Below, piece by piece: positions 8,819-17,605 of a DNA stretch of 64,000 bases. Each line of letters starts with the position of its first letter. Within the stretch, counting starts at the first letter, position 1. Position numbers and translations under genes: made by a program. Under the pieces are notes generated by a model, which saw only the letters and a list, made by a program, of their open reading frames with translations, searched no databases and had not been told where the DNA came from. Source of the DNA: Nitrospirillum pindoramense (GTDB taxonomy: Bacteria > Pseudomonadota > Alphaproteobacteria > Azospirillales > Azospirillaceae); NCBI RefSeq assembly GCF_007827955.1, contig NZ_VITR01000006.1:248001-312000 (forward strand), written 5' to 3'.

Positions 8819-9600
8819 ACGGCAGGGCGCCGCTCAATCCAGGCACCGAGCCCTTCCGTCAGGTCGTGGCCGGGTACCAGGGCGGCGAAGGCCGTGCTTT
8901 CCACCGCCAGCCCTTCGGCGATGGGCACGTTCACCCCGCGCGTCACGGCGGCGAGGATACCGGCCACCGCGCCGGGCGCGTGGCGAATGATGCGGCGCGC
9001 CAACTCCCGGGCGGCGGGCATCAACTGGTCATGCGGCACCACGCCGTTCACCAGCCCCAGGTCCAGCGCCCGCTCCGGCGTGAAGCTGTCACCAGTCAGC
9101 AGAAGCTCCAATGCCCGCTTGCGTCCCGCCAGACGGGGAAGGCGCTGCGTTCCGCCAAAGGTGGGCGGCATCGCCAGTTTGATCTCCGGCTTGGCGAACA
9201 GCGCGCGGTCGCTGGCCACGGCAAGCGGCGCGGCCTCCGTAATCTCGCAGCCGCCGCCATAGGCCAAACCGTTGACGGCGACGATGATGGGCTTGGGGTA
9301 GGCTTCGATGCGGCTGGTCAGCGCCTGGCCCCGGCGCACGAAGTCGCGCACCGCCGCCGCCGCACCCCGGCGAACGCTGGCCGCGAATTCGGGGATATCA
9401 CCGCCTGCGGAAAAGGCACGGTCGCCAGCCCCGGTCAGGATGACGGCGCGCACCGCGCCGTCATCCTCCATCGCCTCGAATGCGGCCAGCAGGGCGTCCA
9501 CCAGCGCATAATTGAGGGCATTCAGCTTTTCGGGCCGATTAAGGGTCAGGGTGGCGATGCCGTGGTCATCGACGGCGCTGATCAGGATGGGCGTGGTCAT
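8803..9600 (-). CDS. Enoyl-CoA hydratase/isomerase family protein
   Basis: Crotonase-fold enzyme of 265 aa acting on acyl-CoA thioesters, probably in fatty-acid or aromatic acid breakdown. Visible motifs are LNRPEKLNALN at the N-terminus, AFSAGGDIPEF (oxyanion-hole and CoA region), VNGLAYGGGCEI, FAKPEIKLAMPPTFGGTQRLPRL and ALDLGLVNGVVPHDQL. The Glu in AKPEIKL corresponds to one of the two catalytic glutamates of hydratases. ATG at 9600 is preferred because GAGGTG lies 5 nt upstream; the frame extends 10 codons further without family sequence. No acyl-CoA gene flanks it, so the specific substrate is open. Confidence 0.92.
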   Translation of the reverse strand: MTTPILISAVDDHGIATLTLNRPEKLNALNYALVDALLAAFEAMEDDGAVRAVILTGAGDRAFSAGGDIPEFAASVRRGAAAAVRDFVRRGQALTSRIEAYPKPIIVAVNGLAYGGGCEITEAAPLAVASDRALFAKPEIKLAMPPTFGGTQRLPRLAGRKRALELLLTGDSFTPERALDLGLVNGVVPHDQLMPAARELARRIIRHAPGAVAGILAAVTRGVNVPIAEGLAVESTAFAALVPGHDLTEGLGAWIERRPAVYTGR

Positions 9601-9736
9601 GGGACACCTCAATGGGAAGGATGCCCCCACTGTTCCCCGGTCACCGCCGCCCGGACAAACGGGCCTTTCTCACCCTCAGGTGAAGGATTCTCATCCGATA
9701 TCGTGGCAAGGACCACCCAGGCGGGACCCCGCCCAG

Positions 9737-12700
9737 TCAGGCGGGGGTGCCGTCCGCATACTCTACCCGGTTCCGTCCCTGGTGTTTGGCGCGATAGAGC
9801 GCCTGGTCCGCCCGCTTGATGATCTCTGCCAGGGGCGGCACCGAATTGCCTGGCCCCACGCTGATGACACCGAAACTACAGGTGACGGTCAGGCTGACGC
9901 CGAAGGCGTCGACATGCACGCCTGGCGCCAGCCCATCCGCGTCCGGGTCTTCATGGGGTACAGCGGGGACACCGTCGCCCAAGGGAATGGGCGTCTGGCG
10001 AATGGCGTCGTGGAGGCGGTTCAGCACATCGGCGCAATCATCCCGCCCCAGCCCGGGCAGCAGGATCAGGAACTCCTCGCCCCCATAGCGGCCGACGGCA
10101 TCATAGCTGCGCACGGCGGCCGACAGCCGGCGCGCCACCTCGACCAGCACGGCATCGCCCGCCGGATGACCGTGGGTGTCATTGATGCGCTTGAAATGGT
10201 CGACATCCGCCAGCACCACGGTCAGCGCGCCATCATCCCGCCGGCGCGCCAATTCCAGTTCCAGCAGGTCCAGGATGGCGCGACGGTTCCACAAGCGGGT
10301 CAGGCTGTCGTACATGGCCAGTTGGCGCAACTGCTCGCGCGAGGCCTCCAGCTCGCGGGTTCGCGCCTCCACCAGGATTTCCAGGGTGCGGCGCCGTTCC
10401 AGGTCGGCGTGGCTGCGCCAGCGATAAATCGCAACGCCCAGCGCGACGATGCCCAGGGCGGCACCGGCGAAGAACAACCTGGTCTGCCACCAGGGGGGCC
10501 GGATGGTGAAGGGCACCAGGACGGACGGCGCCATGGCCTGCAACGCCGTGTTACGGGCGACAATCTCCAGCTCATAGGCACCCGGCGGCAGTGCCGAATA
10601 GCGGATTTCCTCCGTGGCGGTGATGTTCCAGTTCCCTTCCAGACCATTTAGGCGATAGCGATAGATTTGCCCCCCGCGGCTGCGGAAGCTGGGGGTGGTC
10701 AGGTGGAAGGTCAGCGGGGAGGTATCCCACGGCAGTTCGAAATTGCCATCCGCCGGCAGGTCGACGCCGTTACGCTCGATGCCCGTGACCCGGGTCACCA
10801 GCGCCGGCCGATTGAACAGCAGATCCGGCCGGGTGATGTGTGTCAGCCCCTTGCTGGTGCCCACCCACAGGGTGCCGTCGGCATCCTCCATCAAGGCGCT
10901 CTGGTTGCAGTCGTTCCATACCAGGCCGCTGTCGTGGCTGAACTGCCGCAGGGCCCCGGCATTCCACACCAGGACGCCACTGTCCGTGGCCAGCCATATC
11001 CACCCCCGCCTGTCCTCGACCACGCCCAACACCTGGCGGTCCCCCACCAGATCGTTCGCGACATCACCCACCGGCTGCAGCAGGGTGCCGCCCGCGCCCG
11101 ACGCTGCGCCCAGCGGTTCCCGCAGATGCGCCAGACGGACCGTCTCGCCCCCCAGCCACAGGCTGCCGTCACGGGCGCACGCGATGACGTTGAAGCGGGT
11201 GCTGGAGGCCACACCGGCGATGCCAGGCGCCGTCCACTTGCCCTCGCCATAGCGCAGCAAGCCGGCTTCGGTTGCGAACCACAGGGCCCCGGACGGCGCC
11301 TGGCAACCGCTGGAAATCGAACTGTCCGGGGGAATGGGCAGGGCGGCACCCAGGGGCGTCACCTGCGGATCGGGTCCGTCCGGCCTGTCGACGACGAATA
11401 GGCCCTTTTTCCGGGTCATGACCCAAAGTCGCCCCCGGTCGTCGACCAGCAGCTGGAAGATCAGGGGCAAATGGCCCACGACGACGGCCGGCGGCGGCTC
11501 CGCGCCGTTCTTGCCGGCATCCTGATAAAACAGCAGGCCGGAGAAGGTGCCGCCCCAGAGGCGCCCCGACTTGTCGAGCGTCAGCGCGCCCACCTGGTGA
11601 TTGCGCACCGGTTGCCCGCCCGGCGCCGGGCCCAAGCGCGGGACGCCGTCATCCTCATCTTCCAGGCGCGCTAGGCCGGCGTCGGTACCGATGACCAGCC
11701 CCCCCGCGCGGTCACGGTGGAAGGACCAAACCGAGTCATGGATCAGTCCCTGGCGCGCCGTCCAGTTGGCCCAGCTGCGATAGCCGACCCAGTGTGTCAG
11801 CCCCAGGCCGCCGGAGCCTATCCAAAGATCGCCGTCATGATCGACTAGCAAGGCGCTGACCTCCCGCGCGGGCAGGCCATTGGCGTCGCTCACCTCTTCC
11901 CAATGGGGCTCGGTGTCCCCCTCCCCGGCGCGCACCAAGCGCATCAATCCCCGATCGCCGAAGGTGACGATGGCACGGTCCATGTCCTGCAGCAGCGGCA
12001 GGAACACCCGCACGGTGCTGCGGTTCGACGGCTGTGGCAGTTCCGCCGTGAAGCGACCGGCACCGGGGGCCAGCGCCAGCAGCTGATGGGTACCGCGCGC
12101 CCACAGCGTTCCGTCCACATCGCGCACCACACCGCCCCAGCGATCCTCGGGCACGCCCTGGTCGGGCCCCCACAGCGTCACGACGCCCTGACGTATCTCG
12201 CACAAGGCTTCCGCGCAGCCCAGCCAGATATCGCCGCCCCCCTGCTCCCCTACGCCGAAAACCCGAACGCTCAGGATTCGGGCAAGCGCCGGTTGGGCCG
12301 CCTTCTGTTCGGCTGTGAAATAGGGGTGGGCGACCCAGCTGGGGCCGGCGGCGGCGGACCTTTCCGCCTCCACCACCAGCAGTTCCTCCCGTCCCACGAC
12401 CAGCAGACGACTGGCATCAAGCGACGCCAACTTCTGCCCCTGCCAGACCGGCACGGGACGTCCGTCCCGTGTCACCGGAACGAAAGCGCGGCGGCCATCC
12501 CAGCGATAAAGTCCCCCCGTGGTGCCAACCCACAGAACACCGGACGGAGTGATGTGAACAGCGCTGACATAGGGCTCTTTCAACCCATCAGCGGGGCCAA
12601 AACGCTGGAACTTTCCGCCATCGAAACGATAAAGGCCATTCTCCGTCCCCACCCAGAGGAAGCCCAGGGAGTCCTGGGCCAGGGCGGTGATGGACAGGTT

Positions 12701-12850
12701 ACCCAGACCGTCCTCTTGGGTATAGGAACGGAAAGCGTATTCCTGGGCTGTCGCCGGGGACCGCACGAACCCCAGGCCCAAAACAAGAAAAAGGAGGACG
12801 GCCGCCCAGCGGCCCAGCCTTGCCCCCCCTGCGGTGGTGGCGGTTGCCAT
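9737..12850 (-). CDS. Periplasmic propeller sensor with diguanylate cyclase (Reg_prop/Y_Y_Y/GGDEF)
   Basis: A 1037-aa membrane-bound enzyme making c-di-GMP from two GTP. In order: a signal/anchor segment (AVLLFLVLGLGFV), a large periplasmic region of repeated propeller blades (many copies of the LWVGTxxGLxRxD type, such as FLWVGTENGLYRFDG), a Y_Y_Y immunoglobulin-like module (YRYRLNGLEGNW), one membrane helix (LFFAGAALGIVALGVAIYRW), a short coiled coil, then GGDEF. The active-site motif is GGEEF at about residues 923-927, with an intact inhibitory I-site RSYD just before it. The upstream in-frame TTG (12874) is a possible longer start. The propeller resembles two-component hybrid sensors that bind carbohydrate breakdown products, but the ligand is not readable. 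Confidence 0.93.
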   Translation of the reverse strand: MATATTAGGARLGRWAAVLLFLVLGLGFVRSPATAQEYAFRSYTQEDGLGNLSITALAQDSLGFLWVGTENGLYRFDGGKFQRFGPADGLKEPYVSAVHITPSGVLWVGTTGGLYRWDGRRAFVPVTRDGRPVPVWQGQKLASLDASRLLVVGREELLVVEAERSAAAGPSWVAHPYFTAEQKAAQPALARILSVRVFGVGEQGGGDIWLGCAEALCEIRQGVVTLWGPDQGVPEDRWGGVVRDVDGTLWARGTHQLLALAPGAGRFTAELPQPSNRSTVRVFLPLLQDMDRAIVTFGDRGLMRLVRAGEGDTEPHWEEVSDANGLPAREVSALLVDHDGDLWIGSGGLGLTHWVGYRSWANWTARQGLIHDSVWSFHRDRAGGLVIGTDAGLARLEDEDDGVPRLGPAPGGQPVRNHQVGALTLDKSGRLWGGTFSGLLFYQDAGKNGAEPPPAVVVGHLPLIFQLLVDDRGRLWVMTRKKGLFVVDRPDGPDPQVTPLGAALPIPPDSSISSGCQAPSGALWFATEAGLLRYGEGKWTAPGIAGVASSTRFNVIACARDGSLWLGGETVRLAHLREPLGAASGAGGTLLQPVGDVANDLVGDRQVLGVVEDRRGWIWLATDSGVLVWNAGALRQFSHDSGLVWNDCNQSALMEDADGTLWVGTSKGLTHITRPDLLFNRPALVTRVTGIERNGVDLPADGNFELPWDTSPLTFHLTTPSFRSRGGQIYRYRLNGLEGNWNITATEEIRYSALPPGAYELEIVARNTALQAMAPSVLVPFTIRPPWWQTRLFFAGAALGIVALGVAIYRWRSHADLERRRTLEILVEARTRELEASREQLRQLAMYDSLTRLWNRRAILDLLELELARRRDDGALTVVLADVDHFKRINDTHGHPAGDAVLVEVARRLSAAVRSYDAVGRYGGEEFLILLPGLGRDDCADVLNRLHDAIRQTPIPLGDGVPAVPHEDPDADGLAPGVHVDAFGVSLTVTCSFGVISVGPGNSVPPLAEIIKRADQALYRAKHQGRNRVEYADGTPA

Positions 12851-12967
12851 GCTCACGATGGTGGCTGGATCCAAAACGTTGCCTATGTCTGCCCCCTACC
12901 ATCCTCGAGGTTATTCCCCGGATGGCGTATGCCCCATGATCTGACGGGGTTGGACGCGACAACGCAA

Positions 12968-12982
12968 GGCCCTTTAAGGGCC
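12968..12982. other. Short perfect hairpin GGCCCTT-T-AAGGGCC
   Basis: Seven-bp arms around a single T in the gap between the FKBP stop (13031) and the cyclase start (12850). It could help end FKBP transcription or serve as an operator, but no T-run follows on either strand. Confidence 0.25.
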
Positions 12983-13030
12983 CGTCTGGCAAGGCGGTAC
13001 CGGAGGAGCGACGGGCGTGGTGCCGTAGGA

Positions 13031-13573
13031 TCAGCCGGCGCCCTTGCTGCGCAGCTCACCAGGCATGACTTCGAACAATTCAACCTTGAAGATCAGGGTG
13101 GCGCCGGGGGGAATGACTCCATCGCCCGAGCCCTTCTGGCCGTAGCCCATTTCCGCCGGGATGACCATTTCGATCTTGTCGCCGACATGCATGCGGGGGA
13201 CCACCTCGACCCAACCCTTCACCACCTTTTCCAGCGACATGACCGCCGTCTCGTCCCGCTGGTAGGAGCTGTCGAAGACGGTGCCGTCGATAAGCCGGCC
13301 CTCGTAATGCACACGGATGCGGTTGCTGGGGCCGGGCTGCTGGCCGACCGCCGGTTCCTTCTTGCGCAGGAAGCGATAGGCCACGCCGTTGGTGGACATT
13401 TCCACGCCGGGCTGCTTGGCGTAATCCAGGATGAACTGGTGCTGGGCGTCGACCTGGCCACCGATGGCCGGGCGGGCGTTCAACGGCACCTGCGCCTGGG
13501 CGGCACCTGCCAGGAACGGAAGGGCCAGCGTCGCCGCCAGCAGGGTGGAGTACATAAAGTTATGCCCGCGCAT
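13031..13573 (-). CDS. FKBP-type peptidyl-prolyl cis-trans isomerase, exported
   Basis: A 180-aa prolyl isomerase assisting folding of periplasmic or outer-membrane proteins (FkpA/Mip type). It has a signal peptide ending at AAQAQ, an N-terminal helical stretch, and a C-terminal FKBP domain with VHYEGRLIDGTVFDSSYQR, KVVKGWVEVVPRMHVGDKIEMVIPAEMGYG and IPPGATLIFKVELFEV. AGGAG lies 8 nt before the ATG at 13573; the preceding in-frame TTG is ignored. It has a shorter N-terminal dimerisation part than FkpA. It is 117 bp from the next exported protein gene on the same strand, so co-transcription is possible. Confidence 0.95.
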   Translation of the reverse strand: MRGHNFMYSTLLAATLALPFLAGAAQAQVPLNARPAIGGQVDAQHQFILDYAKQPGVEMSTNGVAYRFLRKKEPAVGQQPGPSNRIRVHYEGRLIDGTVFDSSYQRDETAVMSLEKVVKGWVEVVPRMHVGDKIEMVIPAEMGYGQKGSGDGVIPPGATLIFKVELFEVMPGELRSKGAG

Positions 13574-13690
13574 CAAACCGCTCCTGCGAAACCGGCCGCC
13601 CGCCAGCCACCCGACAGGGCGGCGTCAGGCGATGGGCGCCGGTGTTTATACCCTGGACCGTGGCTTGCCCCCACCACGCGGGAATAAGGA

Positions 13691-14437
13691 TTACGGCTTG
13701 GGCGCGTCCCCGCGCAAGCCCTCCGGCACGGGCGCGTCGATTGGGCCGAAATTCATCATGGTGTAGCCCTTGGGCAGCTCGAACAGGCCGCCGTCCTGGC
13801 GCCCGCGCTTCAGGTCGGCAAGGTCCAGCCGGATGTTGACCGGCCCGTCGCCGTCATTGGCCGTGCCCTCGACCCGCATGTAGATCCCATCGGTGGTGGA
13901 CCAGACTTGGCCCTCGAAGCCGCCGCCCTGCTCATAGGTGCCGACGACACGATAGCGCACCACCGCCTCGCCCCCCAATGTCTCCCGCCCCAAGGCCTCG
14001 GCATCCAGTTGGGACAGGCGGGTCAAGTCGGGCGCGGCCTCCGGGTCCTGGGGCGACAAGGGGGCCGCCATGTGCGATTCCGGCTGCAGCACGAACGCCG
14101 CGTCGCGGTCGGGGCGCAGGATCAGGATGGTGCTGAGCCCGCCTTCCGTCATCTCACGCCGTTCCCGTCCCTGGTCCCGGAAAATGCGCAGGTCCTGGCG
14201 CACGCCATTGACCGTCAAGGCCTCAGCCGCTTGATAGTCACCGCCCATCCGGGGCAGCCCGCCCGCCGGAAGATCGCCCGCCGGCCGGGCAGGGGCTGGC
14301 TTAACAGGCGCCGGTTTGGCCGGCGCCGCGGCCGCGGGGGACGTCTTGGCCGATGACGCCGTCTGCGAAAACGCGGCGGATGATAGCGTCAGGAGGATGG
14401 CGGGCACGAGCCCCGCGAGGAGGAACGGACGTCGCAT
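13691..14437 (-). CDS. Exported protein of unknown function (DUF4412-like)
   Basis: A 248-aa protein with a clear signal peptide (LLAGLVPAILLTLSSAAFSQ) followed by an Ala/Pro/Lys-rich linker of about 30 residues. The rest looks like one beta-rich domain: it contains MGGDYQAAEALTVNG, STILILRPDRDAAFVLQPES, VVRYRVVGTYEQGGGFEGQVW and GLFELPKGYTMMNFG. The pattern of a stored phrase about a protected or bound species, an oxidised-form test and a final LPxGYxxM resembles DUF4412-type periplasmic proteins; that is an inference from memory. The ATG at 14437 has GGAAGGGG about 10 nt upstream. It lies upstream of the FKBP gene on the same strand. Confidence 0.75.
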   Translation of the reverse strand: MRRPFLLAGLVPAILLTLSSAAFSQTASSAKTSPAAAAPAKPAPVKPAPARPAGDLPAGGLPRMGGDYQAAEALTVNGVRQDLRIFRDQGRERREMTEGGLSTILILRPDRDAAFVLQPESHMAAPLSPQDPEAAPDLTRLSQLDAEALGRETLGGEAVVRYRVVGTYEQGGGFEGQVWSTTDGIYMRVEGTANDGDGPVNIRLDLADLKRGRQDGGLFELPKGYTMMNFGPIDAPVPEGLRGDAPKP

Positions 14438-14607
14438 GGGCGGAATGCCCCTTCCGGTATGGCGAGAGTGGGACGGGGACCCTAACGTCCGAGCCGGTGC
14501 CAGGCAATGACCGAGGCCCGTCCGCCGGATGGACCTCCCCCTCTTGCCCCACCCCGGCATCCGGCGTAAGCCCTGGGCATCAACCCGTGCAAGGCAGGCG
14601 TCCCCTC

Positions 14608-15849
14608 GTGAAAATCCTGATCATCGCTGCCGGGTCGCACGGGGACGTCCTGCCCTTCATCGCCTTGGGCCGGGAATTGCAGCGGCGCGGGCACGCGCCG
14701 CATCTCTATGCCGCCGCGGTGTTCGAGACCGTGGCGCGCGAGGCGGGCCTGCGCTTCACGGCGGTGGGCACGGCGGAATTTTACGACGCGCTGCTGCGCC
14801 ATCCCGATTTGAACCGCCCCCTGCGCTCGCTGGGCGTCATGGCGCGGGCCATGGAGCAGACGGGCGAGACCGCCTGGCCCATCTTGGATGCCGCCGTCAT
14901 ACCCGGGGAAACGCTGGTGGTCGGCAGCACGCTGGCCTTCGTCATCCGGTCGCTGGCGGAACGGCACGGGGTTCCGTGCGTCACGGTTCACCTGGCCCCC
15001 GCCGCCCTGCGCAGCGAGAACACCCTGCCAGGCCCCGCGAACGGCATCACCCTTCCGCCCTGGCTGAAGCGCCTTTTCTGGCGCCTGGTGGACGCCCTGG
15101 TCGTGGCGCCCACTCTGGGCGCGGTGCTGAACCGCCACCGGCGCGCCATTGGTCTGGCGCCGGTGCGCCGGCCCATGGGGGCGTGGCTGAACCAGTCTGA
15201 CCGGGTGATCGGGCTGTTTCCCGACTGGTTCGCGCCGCGCCAGCCGGATTGGCCGGCAAACCTGGCCCTGACCGGGTTTCCCCTCTACGACGGCCTGCCG
15301 GGAACGGACTTGCCATCCGATCTTGCGGATTTCCTGGCGGCGGGGCCGGCGCCCGTGGCCTTCACGTCCGGCACCGCCACGGCGCGCGCCCTGGATTTCT
15401 TCGCCACCTCGGTCGCGGCCTGCCGCCTGTCCGGCCACAGGGCCATCCTGCTGACCCGCCATGCCGACCAGGTGCCGGCCTCCTTGCCGCCGGGCGTCAT
15501 CCGCGCGGATTACGCCCCCTTCAGCCGGCTGCTGCCCCGCTGCGCCGCCTTCGTCCACCATGGCGGCATCGGCACCACCAGCCAGGCCCTGGCGGCGGGC
15601 GTGCCGCAGCTGATCCGCCCCATGGCCCACGACCAGTTCGACAACGCCGCCCGCGCCGTGGCGCTGGGCGTCGCCGCGCGGCTGTCCTTGCGGGACTATC
15701 GCCCCGCCGCCGTGGCGGCAGCGCTGACGCGCCTGGACACCGACGCGACGTTGAGGCGGCGGTGCGCCGAGGTTGCGGCCGGCGTCGGCACCGGCACCGC
15801 CGTGGCGGAGGCTTGCGACCATATCCTGGCCTTGGCCGCCCAGCCCTAG
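14608..15849 (+). CDS. Glycosyltransferase, GT1/UGT-like (GT-B fold)
   Basis: A 413-aa glycosyltransferase. The N-terminal half starts KILIIAAGSHGDVLPFIALGREL, the GT28/GT1 acceptor domain. The C-terminal half has the nucleotide-sugar donor signature HHGGIGTTSQALAAGVPQLIRPMAHDQFDNA. Such enzymes glycosylate lipids, carotenoids or macrolide-like products, generally using UDP- or dTDP-sugars. The GTG start at 14608 is chosen because it begins the family's first strand and AAGGCAGG precedes it. The gene is divergent from the exported protein at 13691-14437 and no acceptor-biosynthesis gene is nearby, so its acceptor is unknown. Confidence 0.9.
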   Translation: MKILIIAAGSHGDVLPFIALGRELQRRGHAPHLYAAAVFETVAREAGLRFTAVGTAEFYDALLRHPDLNRPLRSLGVMARAMEQTGETAWPILDAAVIPGETLVVGSTLAFVIRSLAERHGVPCVTVHLAPAALRSENTLPGPANGITLPPWLKRLFWRLVDALVVAPTLGAVLNRHRRAIGLAPVRRPMGAWLNQSDRVIGLFPDWFAPRQPDWPANLALTGFPLYDGLPGTDLPSDLADFLAAGPAPVAFTSGTATARALDFFATSVAACRLSGHRAILLTRHADQVPASLPPGVIRADYAPFSRLLPRCAAFVHHGGIGTTSQALAAGVPQLIRPMAHDQFDNAARAVALGVAARLSLRDYRPAAVAAALTRLDTDATLRRRCAEVAAGVGTGTAVAEACDHILALAAQP

Positions 15850-16145
15850 CCCCGATCGGCGCGTCCATCCAAGAGTTGCAGGGGTCTCAAGCCTTTGACG
15901 GCGGCCCTGGTACACCGGGCAAAGAGACAAGCTATCCCGGGGCGATGCTTGACAACCGTTTGGGCCCCTTCCAAAGTGCCGCGCGGCGCCGTTCAGAAGG
16001 GACGGGGCCGGGGAGTGTTTTCATGTCCCGGAATGGGCAGAATGCCCACCCGGCAGGATTTCCTGACCGGCCACCGGATCGGAGGGGGCACTCTCCCGCG
16101 CCCTGTTTCCATCCTCCGCTCAACTTTTGGCTCTTGGGGGTTTGC
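15850..16145. other. Intergenic region before cheY
   Basis: About 296 bp without a convincing gene. A TTGACA at 15949-15954 could be a -35 box, but no good -10 follows at 16-18 bp. The cheY ribosome-binding site GGGGG ends 5 nt before its GTG. Confidence 0.3.
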
Positions 16146-16529
16146 GTGTCCTTGAATATCCAGGTCCTTGTCGTCGACGACTATGCGACGATGCGGCGCA
16201 TCATCAGGAACCTGCTCACGCAGATCGGTTTCACCAAGATCGACGAGGCCGCCGACGGTGCCGAGGCCTTGGCCAAGCTGCGCGCGTCCAGCTTTGGCCT
16301 GGTCATCTCGGACTGGAACATGGAACCGATGACCGGCCTGCAACTTCTGAAGGAAGTGCGCGCCGACGTCCGGCTGAAGGGCACGCCCTTCATCATGGTG
16401 ACCGCCGAGTCCAAAACCGAGAACGTGGTCGCCGCCAAGGAAGCCGGCGTCAACAACTACATCGTGAAACCTTTTAACGCCGACACGCTGAAGAAAAAGA
16501 TCGAGAGCGTCATCGGCGCGTTGGGGTGA
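16146..16529 (+). CDS. cheY: Chemotaxis response regulator CheY
   Basis: A single-domain receiver of 127 aa. It has the acidic pair D11-D12, phosphoacceptor D56 (in VISDWNME), T86 and K108 (in YIVKPF), so it is fully equipped for phosphorylation. CheY-P binds the flagellar motor switch and changes rotation. The start is GTG with GGGGG 5 nt upstream. Its TGA overlaps the cheZ ATG (TGATG), giving translational coupling. The extended match to the CheY subfamily (MRRIIRNLLTQIGF, EPMTGLQLLKEVR) makes motor CheY more likely than a stand-alone receiver. Confidence 0.95.
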   Translation: MSLNIQVLVVDDYATMRRIIRNLLTQIGFTKIDEAADGAEALAKLRASSFGLVISDWNMEPMTGLQLLKEVRADVRLKGTPFIMVTAESKTENVVAAKEAGVNNYIVKPFNADTLKKKIESVIGALG

Positions 16530-17410
16530 TGCCTGTGTCGGATTTCTTTTCCGACCTGTCTGACGAGGAATACGCCCGTATCGAGGACGCGCTGCAGTCC
16601 ACGGCGCGGGGTCGTGCTTTTCTGCGCATGCGGGACCGCCGGGGCCGCGTCGTCGCCATCGATGACGTGCGCCGCCTGCTGAAGGAAGCCAAGACGGGGG
16701 GCGAGGTCGACAGCTCCGGCGCCCATATCCGCATCCTGCGCCGCGAGTTGCAGGAGATGGCGTCGCACATCGCCCAGACCCGGCGGGAGATCGCGGCCCT
16801 GAAGCCGGACGACCCCTCAGCCAACCGCATCATGCTGGCGACCGAGGAATTGGACGCCATCCTCCAAGCCACCGAACATGCTACCACCGAGATCCTGAAC
16901 GGTGCCGAGCGCATCCAGTCGGTGGCCGACCGCCTGCGCACCGAGTCGCCGGCAGTGGCCGGAGAGCTGGATAATGAGGTCATGGAAATCATGACCGCGT
17001 GCAGCTTCCAGGACATCACCGGCCAACGCATGACCAAGGTCGTGAACACCATGCGCTATATCGAGCGCCGGGTGCACACCATGATCGAGATCTGGGGCCT
17101 GGAGAGCGAAGCCGCCGAGGCCATCATGGACGATCCGCAGGATGTCCGGCCGGATTCGCACCTGATGCACGGCCCGGCCCTGCGTGGCGGCATCGACCAG
17201 AACATGGTGGATGCGCTCATGGACGGCGGTTTCGCGCCGGTGACGCCGCCCGCCCCCCCTCCGCCACCGCCCGCGCCCGTCGCCGCTCCGGCGCCGGTCC
17301 CCCCACCGCCGCCACCTCCCCCGCCGCCGCCCAAGCCCGCGAAGGCGCCTGAACCGCCCAGCAGCGACGGCAAGCTGAGCCAAAGCGCCGTGGACGATAT
17401 GTTCCCGTAA
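16529..17410 (+). CDS. cheZ: CheZ-type CheY-P phosphatase
   Basis: A 293-aa protein that speeds loss of phosphate from CheY-P. The long helices (residues ~65-190) carry CSFQDITGQRMTKVV, in which the Gln of the D(I/L)TGQ motif is the catalytic residue of CheZ. A linker of about 50 residues almost entirely Pro/Ala follows, then the C-terminal LSQSAVDDMFP peptide that matches the CheY-binding tail of CheZ. The ATG shares bases with the cheY stop, so the two are made together. Proline runs make the linker unusually long. A rho-independent terminator lies just downstream. Confidence 0.93.
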   Translation: MPVSDFFSDLSDEEYARIEDALQSTARGRAFLRMRDRRGRVVAIDDVRRLLKEAKTGGEVDSSGAHIRILRRELQEMASHIAQTRREIAALKPDDPSANRIMLATEELDAILQATEHATTEILNGAERIQSVADRLRTESPAVAGELDNEVMEIMTACSFQDITGQRMTKVVNTMRYIERRVHTMIEIWGLESEAAEAIMDDPQDVRPDSHLMHGPALRGGIDQNMVDALMDGGFAPVTPPAPPPPPPAPVAAPAPVPPPPPPPPPPPKPAKAPEPPSSDGKLSQSAVDDMFP

Positions 17411-17417
17411 CGCCAAC

Positions 17418-17442
17418 ACCCCCGGCCCCCTGGTCCGGGGGT
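17418..17442 (+). terminator. Rho-independent terminator of cheY-cheZ
   Basis: Arms ACCCCCGG and CCGGGGGT (8 bp) around a 9-nt loop, followed by TTGCTTTG. It starts 8 nt after the cheZ stop. Confidence 0.75.
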
Positions 17443-17605
17443 TTGCTTTGCCTCCTGTAGAAGCCCGTATGAAAGATCGTGGCCGGACGACATAAGCGGG
17501 CGACAGCCCCATCGTCCTTTGCCATCCTGTCCGGGAATGACCTTGGATGGTTCGGCTGGCGACCGGTTGGACTGGATTTCCCCAGGCTGGGATGGGACGG
17601 CGCGG

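Noticed and set aside
11903-13687. A long plus-strand frame opposite the cyclase start and FKBP gene
   Set aside because: It spans two well-supported minus-strand genes and the gap between them, with no recognisable domain.
17241-17340. GC-rich repeat in cheZ as a recombination hot spot or error
   Set aside because: It stays in frame as a Pro/Ala linker and the CheY-binding tail follows, so it is a coding feature.
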